From Neolecta irregularis DAH-3 (Eukaryota > Ascomycota > Neolectomycetes > Neolectales > Neolectaceae), in assembly GCA_001929475.1 (NCBI GenBank), contig LXFE01000224.1:1-13023 (forward strand): 13,023 nucleotides of DNA, given 5' to 3'. The position numbers were made by a program, and so were the translations under genes. A model generated the notes under the pieces. It did not search any database. It worked only from the letters and a program-made list of their open reading frames with translations, and was not told where the DNA came from. Below, piece by piece: positions 1 through 7,462 of this stretch (its first letter is position 1; each line of letters opens with the position of its first letter).

Positions 1-1
1 G

Positions 2-133
2 TTGGAAGTGAGACACGGATCGGATAAGTGTTCAGAACTTGTGAGAATTTCACCGGCTCTGCAACAGGCATTAGGGTATTCTGGGGCTGTCTCAAAGGTT
101 GAAATCTTTAGCGGAAGTGAGTTGGAAAAGTAA
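2..133 (+). CDS. C-terminal fragment of an unidentified protein (5' end outside the window)
   Basis: The frame starting at base 2 is open for 43 codons and ends with TAA at 131-133. It contains no ATG, so it can only be the 3' part of a gene that starts before the window. The composition (ending ...SKVEIFSGSELEK) looks like coding sequence, but I recognise no family. The stop codon coincides with the start of the segment duplicated at 2464-2582, so the gene end may have been redefined by that duplication. It could also be chance openness in a short stretch. Confidence 0.35.
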   Translation: MEVRHGSDKCSELVRISPALQQALGYSGAVSKVEIFSGSELEK

Positions 134-242
134 GACTAAGAAGTAAAAATTGACTGTCCTCGTGACAGGCTGTTGAAACAATCCAGACAAAGCACTTTCC
201 GGATCAGGAATTTCTACGACAGCCTCAAATTGCATATTCAAT
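125..242 (+). repeat. Direct repeat, left copy (partner at 2464-2582)
   Basis: Bases 125-149 match 2464-2488 exactly. A 6-7 bp variable stretch follows, then 156-242 match 2496-2582 without a mismatch (87 bp). The two copies lie in the same orientation 2.3 kb apart and bracket the PAN-like gene at 723-2027. The right end of the shared block falls 22 bp inside the first unit of the 123-bp tandem repeat. No terminal inverted repeats or target duplications are visible, so this looks like a segmental duplication rather than a defined transposon. Confidence 0.85.
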
Positions 243-593
243 GCCCGCATTCTGAAGCATTCGTGTTGACAGAGTCAGCCATTGGTCTTTTCAAGCGCAT
301 TTCGCCGAGACCGGAACACCAAGCGCCTCTAGATGTCTCAAGAAGCCTCAAATTGCATTTTCAATGCCCGCATTCTGAAGCATTCGTGTTGACAGAGTCA
401 TCCATTGGTCTTTTCATGCGCATTTCGCCGAGACCGGAACACCAAGCGCCTCTAGATGTCTCAAGAAGCCTCAAATTGCATTTTCAATGCCCGCATTCTG
501 AAAGCATTCGTGTTGACAGAGTCATCCATTGGCCTTTTCATGCGCATTTAACCGAGACCGGAACACCAAGCGCCTCTGGGTGTCTCAAGAAGG
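221..593 (+). repeat. Tandem repeat, three units of 123 bp
   Basis: Units begin at 221, 344 and 467, each starting with AGCCTCAAATTGCAT. The period of 123 bp is 41 codons, so the first two units read in one frame. The third unit has one extra A near 502 and a few substitutions. The frame across the array (173-604) has no ATG before the repeats and starts at TTG, so I do not call it a gene. An exon of a spliced gene cannot be excluded. Confidence 0.85.
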
Positions 594-722
594 GTTTACA
601 GTGAAAACAAGGCTTTTCTTTTCTTATTAAATAGCAGACCTGTCACCCACTAAGGAAACAGGCTTTTAAACAACAACCTGAAACCAGACCATTCCCTCAA
701 GCGAATCAGTTTAACCTATATT

Positions 723-2027
723 ATGTTGACAAAGCTCTTCTTGCTGATTGTATTTCACGCGAACGTTATTTGCACTGCAACTGATCTCGATCATTTCGAT
801 AGATCTGAAGATTTTTTGAATGACAGAAATGTAGCTTTTATCGGTCAAGTAGCCCCAATGTGGCATTCGACACAGCCCAGCGAAGATGTAATAGGCGGAT
901 GTGCGATGGAATGCTACACAAAGAAGTATATCTGCAATTCGTTCATCGTAATGTACAATGCAGCCAAGCAATACGAATGTCTGAAATTTGGTACCTCTTC
1001 ATCAGAATTGAATCCTCAGCCGTCATTGCCTGTGAGTAATATGGTGATAGCAGTTTACAAGTTTGAGCCTGATATCAAGTGGAAAGTCTGATATTCTAGT
1101 ATTCGTGCACAACGAACATATTCTCTCAAAGATATTTCTTTGGATTTCCGAACTAAATCAGGAGAAGAATCGGGAGAAAAGTGGGCCAATGATATTGTAA
1201 CAAAATATGGGGGGAGGTCAGTATTCGGTTCACAGATGACATATTTCCTCGTCCCTCTTTTACTATCGTGCAGGGACATTGTGATGAAACCCATCGGATC
1301 GAAAGTAATAAGATTTGAGGATACTATTCCGTCAAATGTCAAAGGTCAACAAAAGGGCCGCACCGAAAATGGCGAGCCAATGCACAAACACCGCAAAACA
1401 GATCAGGAAGCCCGAGGAAGGACGCCTAGTCAAATGATTACCACGAACCTGGGTTCATGGACCGTGCCTTCGAAAAGATGCTCTTCCCAAGAGTGCCTTC
1501 ACTTTATGGCATTGACTTTTCTGCAAATATTCGCCGGGAATATTTGTAAAGACATTATTGACATTCGTCATTCTAATGAGCCAATGAAGTTTTTCATGTT
1601 AACAGCAAAAGATCAGCAGCTACTCGTTGGTTACCCTGCCGTCGGAGTGTATATTATCATACACGGCCTTGGGTCTGGTAAGCTCCCCCCATTCGGACTC
1701 GGTATTTATCTGGACAACCTACCCCAAAATCTTTGGAATCTATATATCGCACATTATTCACAAATATTTTCAGCAGCAACGACTGAGCTCCTTGGCTACC
1801 CATCTCCTATTAGTAATTTTCGTATTTCCAAAGATAAGTCTTTGGAAATATTGACAACAAAACTTGTTATGGCGGTAGCAGAGTTGGTGGTCATGCATCC
1901 TCAACAACCCAGATTTGCTAAATCAACGTCACATGCTGTAGCATTCTTTCGCGATCTTATGGCAATCGTGGTCTCTGATGTATATGAGAAGGAACTTATA
2001 ACCATTCAAACCAGCAATGATACTTGA
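723..2027 (+). CDS. Secreted PAN/apple-like cysteine-motif protein, two exons, paralogue 1
   Basis: The model is join(723..1060,1100..2027), 421 residues. The ATG at 723 opens a typical signal peptide (MLTKLFLLIVFHANVICTA). Residues around 60-90 carry C-x3-C-x6-C followed by NSF and a later Cys, the spacing of PAN/apple modules, which bind protein or carbohydrate outside the cell. The 39-nt intron (1061-1099, GT...TAG) is in phase 2 and removes an in-frame TGA; exon 2 then continues in frame for 308 codons. The paralogue at 12183 has an intron at the identical codon (AVYN/I), which supports the model. The exon 2 region is not recognised; it includes a W-containing stretch shared with the paralogue. 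A possible 57-nt in-frame intron (about 1219-1275) would remove a hydrophobic patch. Upstream, TATTAAATA at 625-633 could be a weak TATA element. The likely role is an extracellular, possibly host-facing protein (inference). Confidence 0.72.
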
Positions 2028-2463
2028 GAATACAAATGGGAGCCAGATGATGTTTGTTTGCAATTTTGTATACCAACTTTTGATGTATGTAGAGTATTGT
2101 GAGGATGTAAGTCTTGAAGCTCGAGTACAATAAGATTAGGTTATATTTCCTTAATCTAAGCTTGTAGACGTGTACACCTATCACTGACGGGGTAATAGGA
2201 CACTAGCGTTCTAGGCTAAGAGAGTAAAGACTGAACCAATCTATACTCAGCATAGTATGAGATCATGCATCTTCCAGCGCTCCGATCTCAATGAATTTGG
2301 TACCACTGGAAAGCCCTCATCACGGCGCATCTTCTCGAAGAAACCATATTTCCCTACCGTCCCAGCGCCCGTGTCTACTCTCCTATCTCGCCTGTGCCTC
2401 CTCTCCCCTCCCGCCTCATCTGTCCCGCGCGTCCCTCCTGCCTCGTCCCCCAGCCTGCAGAAC
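2028..2463. other. Intergenic, with a pyrimidine-rich block
   Basis: This stretch follows the PAN-like gene and ends at the second direct-repeat copy. The first 200 bases are AT-rich and probably include the 3' untranslated region. About 2370-2460 is strongly C/T-rich on the plus strand and clearly more GC-rich than its surroundings. A 71-codon plus-strand frame through it (2257-2472) is rich in Pro, Ser and Leu because of that composition. It shows no homology that I can recognise and no intron signals, so I do not call a gene here. Confidence 0.5.
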
Positions 2464-2582
2464 GAAAAGTAAGACTAAGAAGTAAAAACTTGGCCGTCCT
2501 CGTGACAGGCTGTTGAAACAATCCAGACAAAGCACTTTCCGGATCAGGAATTTCTACGACAGCCTCAAATTGCATATTCAAT
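2464..2582 (+). repeat. Direct repeat, right copy (partner at 125-242)
   Basis: This copy is identical to the left copy over 87 bp (2496-2582) and over a further 25 bp (2464-2488). Identity stops abruptly at 2582, where the left copy continues into its tandem array and this copy continues into unrelated sequence beginning CGCCCAAAG. The high identity suggests a recent event. Confidence 0.85.
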
Positions 2583-2805
2583 CGCCCAAAGTACGAATAA
2601 GATATATTCTAGCCTAAATAGGTAGGCGGAACCCAGAGAATGCAGAGCATCTCTTAGATGTAGCTGTAGCGGTACATGAGGAGAGAGATTGTAACTGAAA
2701 AATAACAAGACCGATGGACTGAGTGTTAAACTGTTGATCCACCAGGCAAAATTCCAGTTTACTTGAATACAAATCAATCGGCTTGTTAAACCTAATATGT
2801 CACAC

Positions 2806-3638
2806 CTACAAAGTTGTTTTATGCCACAATTTGTTGACTTCGATACAACCGACGATCGTACCTAATACTGCAACCATACTCTCGCTTAAACCAATGCCGC
2901 CGACATTGCTCCAATGCAAAGCCATAGGCAAGTACGCGACGTTGGAAATTAAGCCATCCCACCAGGCCTTATCCACAACACCATTGGAAAGCTGTCGAAT
3001 TCGAAACATCTTTACGGCTTCAAAGATAATATGCACCACGAAGATCCGACAACATAAAAGATGCAATTTCGCTTGAGTAAGAGGTTTTGCGCCCAGGATT
3101 TTGTGCGATGACAGATAAGCGGTCGCTTCCAATGGACAATAAATCGTATCGATGACCTAGGTGCTATTAAAAAGGTATCTAATCATCAAAAGCATACCCA
3201 CTGAACTTTGGAAATCATTCGAACGATCGGATCTCTGGGAGGATCTTGGCTCAACCGAACGCCATGCTTGTACATTCCCAGTAAACCCCAGAGTCTCAGA
3301 AACACACGGATATCACCCATTTTTGCACTGAGATTATCGAGTTTGACATGGATAGCAGACTCTTTAACAGATATTATGAACTTTTGAAGAAAAAGTGAGG
3401 TGTCGTGGGTCAACACTGCTGTTGAAGTAGATAAAGTTTGAGGTTTAAAAACAGTCGCATTCATAAGTTTGCTTCCATATTGAATTAATATGAGAATTTT
3501 GTCCAAGGATGATGTGTTGGACAAAATTCTTCATGTTAGTAAACAGAAAGTTGTGGGTGCATACGCATGCAATCGATCTACGTCTCCATTTTGTTGGATA
3601 TATGGGAACGCAGGGAGCAAGTGTTTACTTGTAGACAT
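2806..3638 (-). CDS. PEX11: Peroxisomal biogenesis factor 11 family protein (PEX11C-like)
   Basis: Model complement(join(2806..3156,3198..3528,3565..3638)) gives 251 residues, usual for the family. PEX11 proteins sit in the peroxisomal membrane and drive its elongation and division. Recognisable stretches are SLDKILILIQYGSKL (near residue 35), IRVFLRLWGLLGMYK, the PPRDP loop, an ATAYLSSH segment and a C-terminal DKAWWDGLISN. Intron 1 (3529-3564, 36 nt) ends in a textbook TACTAAC branch site plus AAG. Intron 2 (3157-3197, 41 nt) joins VQW to VIDTIYC. The middle exon has an upstream in-frame stop without splicing, so the introns are needed. I chose the ATG at 3638 because the N-terminus then resembles other PEX11C proteins; an in-frame ATG at 3725 would add 29 residues. 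No truncation is seen. Confidence 0.82.
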
Positions 3639-3855
3639 ATGGTATTGGTCTTGTGCAGGTGAGGCTGAATCAGCAGGACAGATCCGTGCCACCCAAACGC
3701 ATGACCACGGGGCGCTATCTAGCATCCTTGCCTAGGTAAATCGCACTTTATATTATATGATATCCTACTATAAATACTGTATACTTGATAAACTGGGGGG
3801 AAAATAGGTAAGTCGTGGGAATATAAGTGCTAAAGTCTAGCCTCATAATGGTCAA

Positions 3856-3937
3856 GGTCGAGTAGCGCAATGGTAGCGTATTGCTTTCCGGTTTCGGAAT
3901 GTGGCAAAGGTTGCGGGTTCAAGTCCCGTCTTGATCG
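3856..3937 (+). tRNA. tRNA-Arg (anticodon CCG) with a 10-nt intron
   Basis: The acceptor stem GGTCGAG/CTTGATC (3856-3862, 3930-3936) has two G-U pairs, followed by discriminator G at 3937. The D arm is GCGC/GCGT with loop AATGGTA. The anticodon stem is TTGCT/GGCAA. The T arm is GCGGG/CCCGT with loop TTCAAGT. The anticodon loop contains TT-CCG-G at 3886-3891, followed by an extra 10 nt (3892-3901), the canonical place for a nuclear tRNA intron. Bases 3886-3890 (TTCCG) pair perfectly with 3895-3899 (CGGAA), the anticodon-intron helix expected of a pre-tRNA. The spliced length is 72 nt. It lies alone between PEX11 and the micro-exon gene. Confidence 0.85.
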
Positions 3938-3941
3938 AACC

Positions 3942-3954
3942 TTTTTGCTTTTTT
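3942..3954 (+). terminator. RNA polymerase III terminator of the tRNA
   Basis: T5 (3942-3946) and T6 (3949-3954) follow the tRNA 3' end by 5-12 nt, as expected for Pol III termination. Confidence 0.8.
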
Positions 3955-4100
3955 GTAGTCTTTTCCTAAAAACAAGCAAGCTATCTCTTTGAAGACCTGG
4001 AACCTCTCTTATAAAACTAACTTCTAAGATCAAATAGAAAATGATTTACGCCTCGCCAAGAGCGGGGTTAGTATCCCAGACTCGTAAAGTTTTGGTGGCA

Positions 4101-4173
4101 TGTTTCACAGGGTGGTCCTGAGCGCGACGGTAACAGCAGATCCCTGATTTGTTTCACAGGGTGTTCCTGAGCG
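4101..4173. repeat. 24-bp direct repeat, two copies 49 bp apart
   Basis: 4101-4124 and 4150-4173 share 24 bp with one difference. On the minus strand each copy is an acceptor-like GCTCAG followed by the same exon start (GGAMCACCCTGTGAAACA). This duplicates a potential 3' splice site and the first codons after it at the end of the micro-exon gene. Confidence 0.75.
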
Positions 4174-4774
4174 TGTTGTTTCTGTAGTAGCGGTAGGTAT
4201 ACCATTGGATATTGCCGTGGGAGATGGTGTATTCTTGACATTTGCAGCTGAATTATTAGCTAGAATGAGTGTAAATGTGTATACAAGCCACGATTCCACC
4301 CCAAAATTCTTTACAATCGCATGATTCTTTTGTAAGTATGACTTTGGGATGTGAAATTGTACGTATAGATTCAGGACGCCCGACTGGAAGAGTTCGACTT
4401 GATGAAATTTGTGGCAAGGGAGGTATTTGTTGTATATCCCGAGCTGAGATAAGTCTACTGACGTAAAATCGAGTTAGTTACATCCAGTGATTCCTCCCCA
4501 GTACCGGCTACACGCGCAGGTATCCGTACCAACTTTTGTAAGAAAGAGATTTTCCAGTAGATATATACCTGAAAGGGGTTGTGCACGAGTATTTGAATCG
4601 GGTGATTCTGTGATTTTACGAGCTGTAAGTAAGAACGAGTCTGTGTGAATCCATACATCCGACGGTTCCTCCCAAAGAACTATCATCTAATGATTAATAT
4701 AAAATTCAGATGATAGATAAACTACCTGCAACCGCCACACTGAACATAACAGTGAAGAAATAAAAAAACAGCAT
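4105..4774 (-). CDS. Secreted protein made of symmetric micro-exons (novel-looking)
   Basis: Model complement(join(4105..4247,4285..4326,4363..4443,4482..4532,4569..4622,4657..4686,4726..4774)), 149 residues. Exon 1 encodes a signal peptide (MLFFYFFTVMFSVAVA). Introns are 39, 34, 36, 38, 36 and 37 nt, all GT-AG and all phase 1; internal exons are 30, 54, 51, 81 and 42 nt, all multiples of three. Exons alternate: cores SSLGGTVG (residues 19-26), CACSRYWGGITG (50-61) and CDCKEFWGGIVA (91-102), then linkers rich in Pro, Ser and Thr beginning SRK, SRD and SAN. The two cysteine cores share C-x-C-x3-W-G-G-I, so exon pairs look duplicated. Without splicing, every frame is interrupted. The 3' end is uncertain: GTATAC...GCTCAG inside exon 7 could be a further 36-nt intron, and a duplicated acceptor downstream offers another ending. 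I recognise no family. A role outside the cell, perhaps toward a host, is inference. Confidence 0.68.
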
Positions 4775-4860
4775 TTCAAGACCTGCTAGAAGTGATGATG
4801 AGAACAAGGACAGTAGAGATGTTTTAAGACAAGAAATTGAATGTGTATACACGACAGACA

Positions 4861-4966
4861 AAGCGATATCGAACAATGGCATTGATACGTGGTGTTTACA
4901 AAGCGTATTGAACAGTGGCATTGATGCGTGGTGTCAACAAAGCGTATGGAACAATGACATTGATTC
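4861..4966. repeat. Minisatellite, about 39 bp, 2.7 copies
   Basis: Units start at 4861, 4901 and 4940 with AAGCG and share GAACARTGRCATTGAT. They lie in the gap between the divergent micro-exon gene (start 4774, minus) and the Alb1-like gene (plus), so probably in the shared promoter or a 5' leader. Confidence 0.75.
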
Positions 4967-4969
4967 CCA

Positions 4970-5047
4970 GCAGTACTTGCAACATTTATCCCGGCAGCAT
5001 ATATCCCGGCAGCACCAGCAACACTTATCCCAGCAGCACCAGCATTG
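4970..5047. repeat. Short imperfect repeats (TATCCCRGCAGCA units)
   Basis: The motif TATCCCGGCAGCA or TATCCCAGCAGCA recurs three times with CAGCA spacers, then runs into GCGAGAGG and a CCACCACC run. It is low-complexity sequence, adjoining the 39-bp minisatellite, upstream of the first in-frame ATG of the Alb1-like gene. Confidence 0.6.
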
Positions 5048-5081
5048 GCGCGAGAGGCACTGCCAACCACCACCACCACCC

Positions 5082-5411
5082 ATGCACCCGCCTCCGCTCC
5101 ACCCAGCCCATGCTCATCCGGACTGCTTGTCAGGCAAAGACCGCGTAGCCCTCACTGCCGCCCTCATCGCCCACCGCACTTCCTCTGTCTCCAGGAAAAA
5201 TAAAGTAAAACTACGCTCCCACAAACAGCGTGCTCGCCAAAACGCCGCCATGGAAAAGAGACTCGCCACTGACGACATCCTGCGGAAAAAGGTCACAGAC
5301 TCTACTCGCCGCAACAAGGTTGTAAAGGACCGAGCGGTATGTTCGTTTCCATCCTCGCTTATCAAGAAATCCTGGGATGACATCAACTCCGCCTTCATTT
5401 CAGAACCCTAA
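5082..5411 (+). CDS. Small basic protein, probable ribosome-biogenesis factor Alb1
   Basis: Model join(5082..5336,5367..5411) gives 99 residues. After a Pro/His-rich N-terminus comes a very basic region (SVSRKNKVKLRSHKQRARQ..., an EKRLA helix, then VKDRA) and, after the intron, KKSWDDINSAF. This order (basic linker, RAR helix, alternating Lys/Arg stretch, terminal W-[ED]-D-[IL]-N) matches my knowledge of fungal Alb1, which shuttles with Arx1 on pre-60S particles. The intron (5337-5366, 30 nt, GTATGT...CAAG) is in frame and stop-free, so retention would add 10 residues. Alb1 is usually longer, so N-terminal exons may lie upstream. 5082 is simply the first ATG in this frame. The gene converges on PUB1, with 127 bp between the stop codons. 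The minus-strand frame 5114-5398 is a shadow of it. Confidence 0.55.
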   Translation: MHPPPLHPAHAHPDCLSGKDRVALTAALIAHRTSSVSRKNKVKLRSHKQRARQNAAMEKRLATDDILRKKVTDSTRRNKVVKDRAVCSFPSSLIKKSWDDINSAFISEP

Positions 5412-5538
5412 ACCCGCCCATTCATCTCTGTCACCCACCACCAACCCCTGTATTCTAGCATACTCTCCGCATAGCAAGATTATTCATTCAGTTATGTACA
5501 CGTGTTCTATAACTGCTTCATGCTCTGTTTCAAAAAAT

Positions 5539-6951
5539 CTACGCTTTTCTCCCTGGGGCTTGAGGCCCTCCCCCGTAATACATTTGTTGCGCTGCCGCTT
5601 GTTGCTGATATGCAGTGTACTGCTGAGGGTATGCAGCTGCCACTCCAGAACTGTCTTCGCGTCCATACCCCCCTTGTTGATACGGATTCTGATAAAAACC
5701 TGCCCCTCCCGCTGTAGCCGGATACATTGGCTGCGCGCCATTAGGAGGCCGCTCCTGTCTCTCAGCAAACAATACTATAAAGGCTTGGCATTCATACTTT
5801 TCCCCAAGAGAGCTTGATTGCCCGTCCGTGAATCCAAGTGCCGTTCAACGCGCATATCGCTGCTGTCGCCTGCTCGTGATTCTCGTACCTGCATGGTAAA
5901 CAAAAGTCTTTTATAATACATACTTGACAAATGCAAATCCTCGATCGGCTTGCATTCTAATCTCGGAAATATATCCAAATTGCTGAAAATGAGGAATAAG
6001 ATCATTCTCTATACATCAATATCAACCAAAAAATACTTCATACGCGTCGTAAATTGAGTGATATTCCCGACATATACAGTGCAGTTGAAAGGTGGCGCTT
6101 GGTTATAAATGAACGTGTAATTCTGCATATTTGCTTGCGGGCCAGGCATCTGCGGCATCGGTTCTCCAGTAGCGGTTGGTCCCTGGGTGTACATCAAACC
6201 TCCCATTTGGGGCATTTGCTGCTGAGCTGGCAACTTGTTCTTTTGATTCGCCCAGTTAACGCGGATTTGACGACCAGAGATATACTCGCCTTGCATAGAC
6301 CCCAAAACTTGTTCTGCATCATGTCGTTCTCTGAACGCGACAAATCCGTACCCTCGAGACCGTCCAGTCGACGTATCCCACATTACACGAGCCTCAGACA
6401 AACTTGGAAACTTTGCAAAATGGCGTCCGAGTTCCTCGTCATTCACTTCAGACGATAAATCACCAACAAAGATGTGGTAATGGTCTCACATGTCAGCAGT
6501 TGTTCCCATAATACATACTGGTACTTGATGTATCCTCTTTTTGCTGTGAGCCACCCTGATAAGCCCAATTGACCCGAATATCCTACTCCATCAAAAGAAA
6601 ATTATATCAATCACGTTACTTGATCGAAAATTCTTCTTCCGTTAAGAGTAGTCAATGCCAAATTTGCAGCAGCCGGATCATCAAACTCTACGAATCCATA
6701 ATTGACGCCTTGAAACGTCTGCTATAAAATAAATCAGATCCAAATTTTAAACTTGGGGAAGTAACATTCCGGTCATGTATGATCTTTACGTTCTTGATTG
6801 ATCCGGCAGTCAAGAAAATCTCCTTGAGCATATTCTCATCAACTCGATGGGACAAATTGCCAACGTAAAGATTGGCAAGTTGTTTCTGTTCCACACCGCC
6901 GGCCGCAACCACCGGATTATCTTGTTCGGCTCTATTTATCGTCGATGCCAT
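5539..6951 (-). CDS. PUB1: Pub1/TIA-1-type RNA-binding protein with three RRMs
   Basis: Model complement(join(5539..5760,5798..5888,5924..6008,6044..6484,6519..6582,6620..6721,6766..6951)) gives 396 residues in seven exons. RRM1 (about 27-100) has LYVGNL and VNYGFVEF; RRM2 (about 120-196) has IFVGDL and SRGYGFVAF; RRM3 (about 252-325) has VYVGNI and RGFAFVKY and ends SWGK. The tail is rich in Gln, Tyr, Gly and Ala. Linker phrases such as VNWAYQG, KEDTS and RVNWANQK are typical of Pub1, Ctr5 and TIA-1, which bind U/AU-rich mRNA in the nucleus and cytoplasm, affect mRNA stability and splicing, and join stress granules. Introns are 44, 37, 34, 35, 35 and 37 nt, and each restores a conserved junction. 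Intron 1 ends ATAGCAG, a tandem NAG acceptor that could add or drop one Gln. The gene is intact. Confidence 0.93.
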
Positions 6952-7462
6952 ATTATTAAGAGGAGATTCCAGAGAACGAAATGGAAATAACGAGGTCCGA
7001 AACGATCAATTGCAACGATTGGTCCAAGGCAAATAACAGAAAAAGATAAAACCGCCTTGTATGACTAGGAAAGGAGGTCGGAGGTCTTACACAGCCTGTT
7101 CCCACTGCCCTTACAAAACCCACCCGACCGCCATTGATATACATCTCTTGCGATTATCATCATTTTTTTATTCTCCGATTTACTTGCATTTAGAATTTTG
7201 CTTTTAGTGTTTTGTTTTGGCCGTAGAGTGCTTTTTGAATTATAGACGTGTCATTCAACCTGAACTTGTTTCAATAGTTTTGCACTGAATTGTTTGTCAA
7301 GACTTCCACGTCTTTTGCTTAGTATTTCGTAATTAGAATCCAAGTTTTTACTAATTTCAAGTCTCCAATTACAATAAAAATTCTTTTTCTCGGTATCGTT
7401 TACTTAAAGTGTCTTGTTTTATTCCAACAAATGAACTAAACGCCAGAAAAAAATGATAATGA
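6952..7462. other. Intergenic between PUB1 (start) and ITR1 (end)
   Basis: Roughly 6952-7160 should hold the PUB1 promoter and 5' leader. On the coding strand it is pyrimidine-rich with long CT/TTT stretches just before the ATG, common in fungal leaders. 7160-7462 is AT-rich and should be the 3' region of ITR1. I see no further gene, repeat or RNA here. Confidence 0.6.

Noticed and set aside
2257-2485. Pro/Ser/Leu-rich plus-strand frames
   Set aside because: They follow from the C/T-rich composition and show no motif, splice support or start context; they also run into the duplicated repeat.
2585-2625. Short matches to the solo LTR family (AAGTACGAATA, TCTAGCCTAAAT)
   Set aside because: Only about 11 bp each and out of order, with no ends or target duplication; too weak to call a remnant.
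4275-4466. Plus-strand frame of 63 codons with several cysteines opposite the micro-exon gene
   Set aside because: It ends abruptly, has no signal peptide or donor site that extends it, and overlaps a minus-strand model with six consistent introns, a signal peptide and repeated modules.
4455-4686. Two overlapping minus-strand single-exon frames (67 and 70 codons)
   Set aside because: They are read-through of the 36-nt in-frame intron and neighbouring introns of the micro-exon gene; the spliced model explains both.
5114-5398. Minus-strand frame of 94 codons opposite the Alb1-like gene
   Set aside because: It is the complement of a Lys/Arg-rich coding stretch and matches nothing I recognise, whereas the plus strand has family-like motifs and a good intron.
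6054-6458. 134-codon plus-strand frame
   Set aside because: It is the antisense shadow of PUB1 exon 4, which encodes clear RRM motifs.
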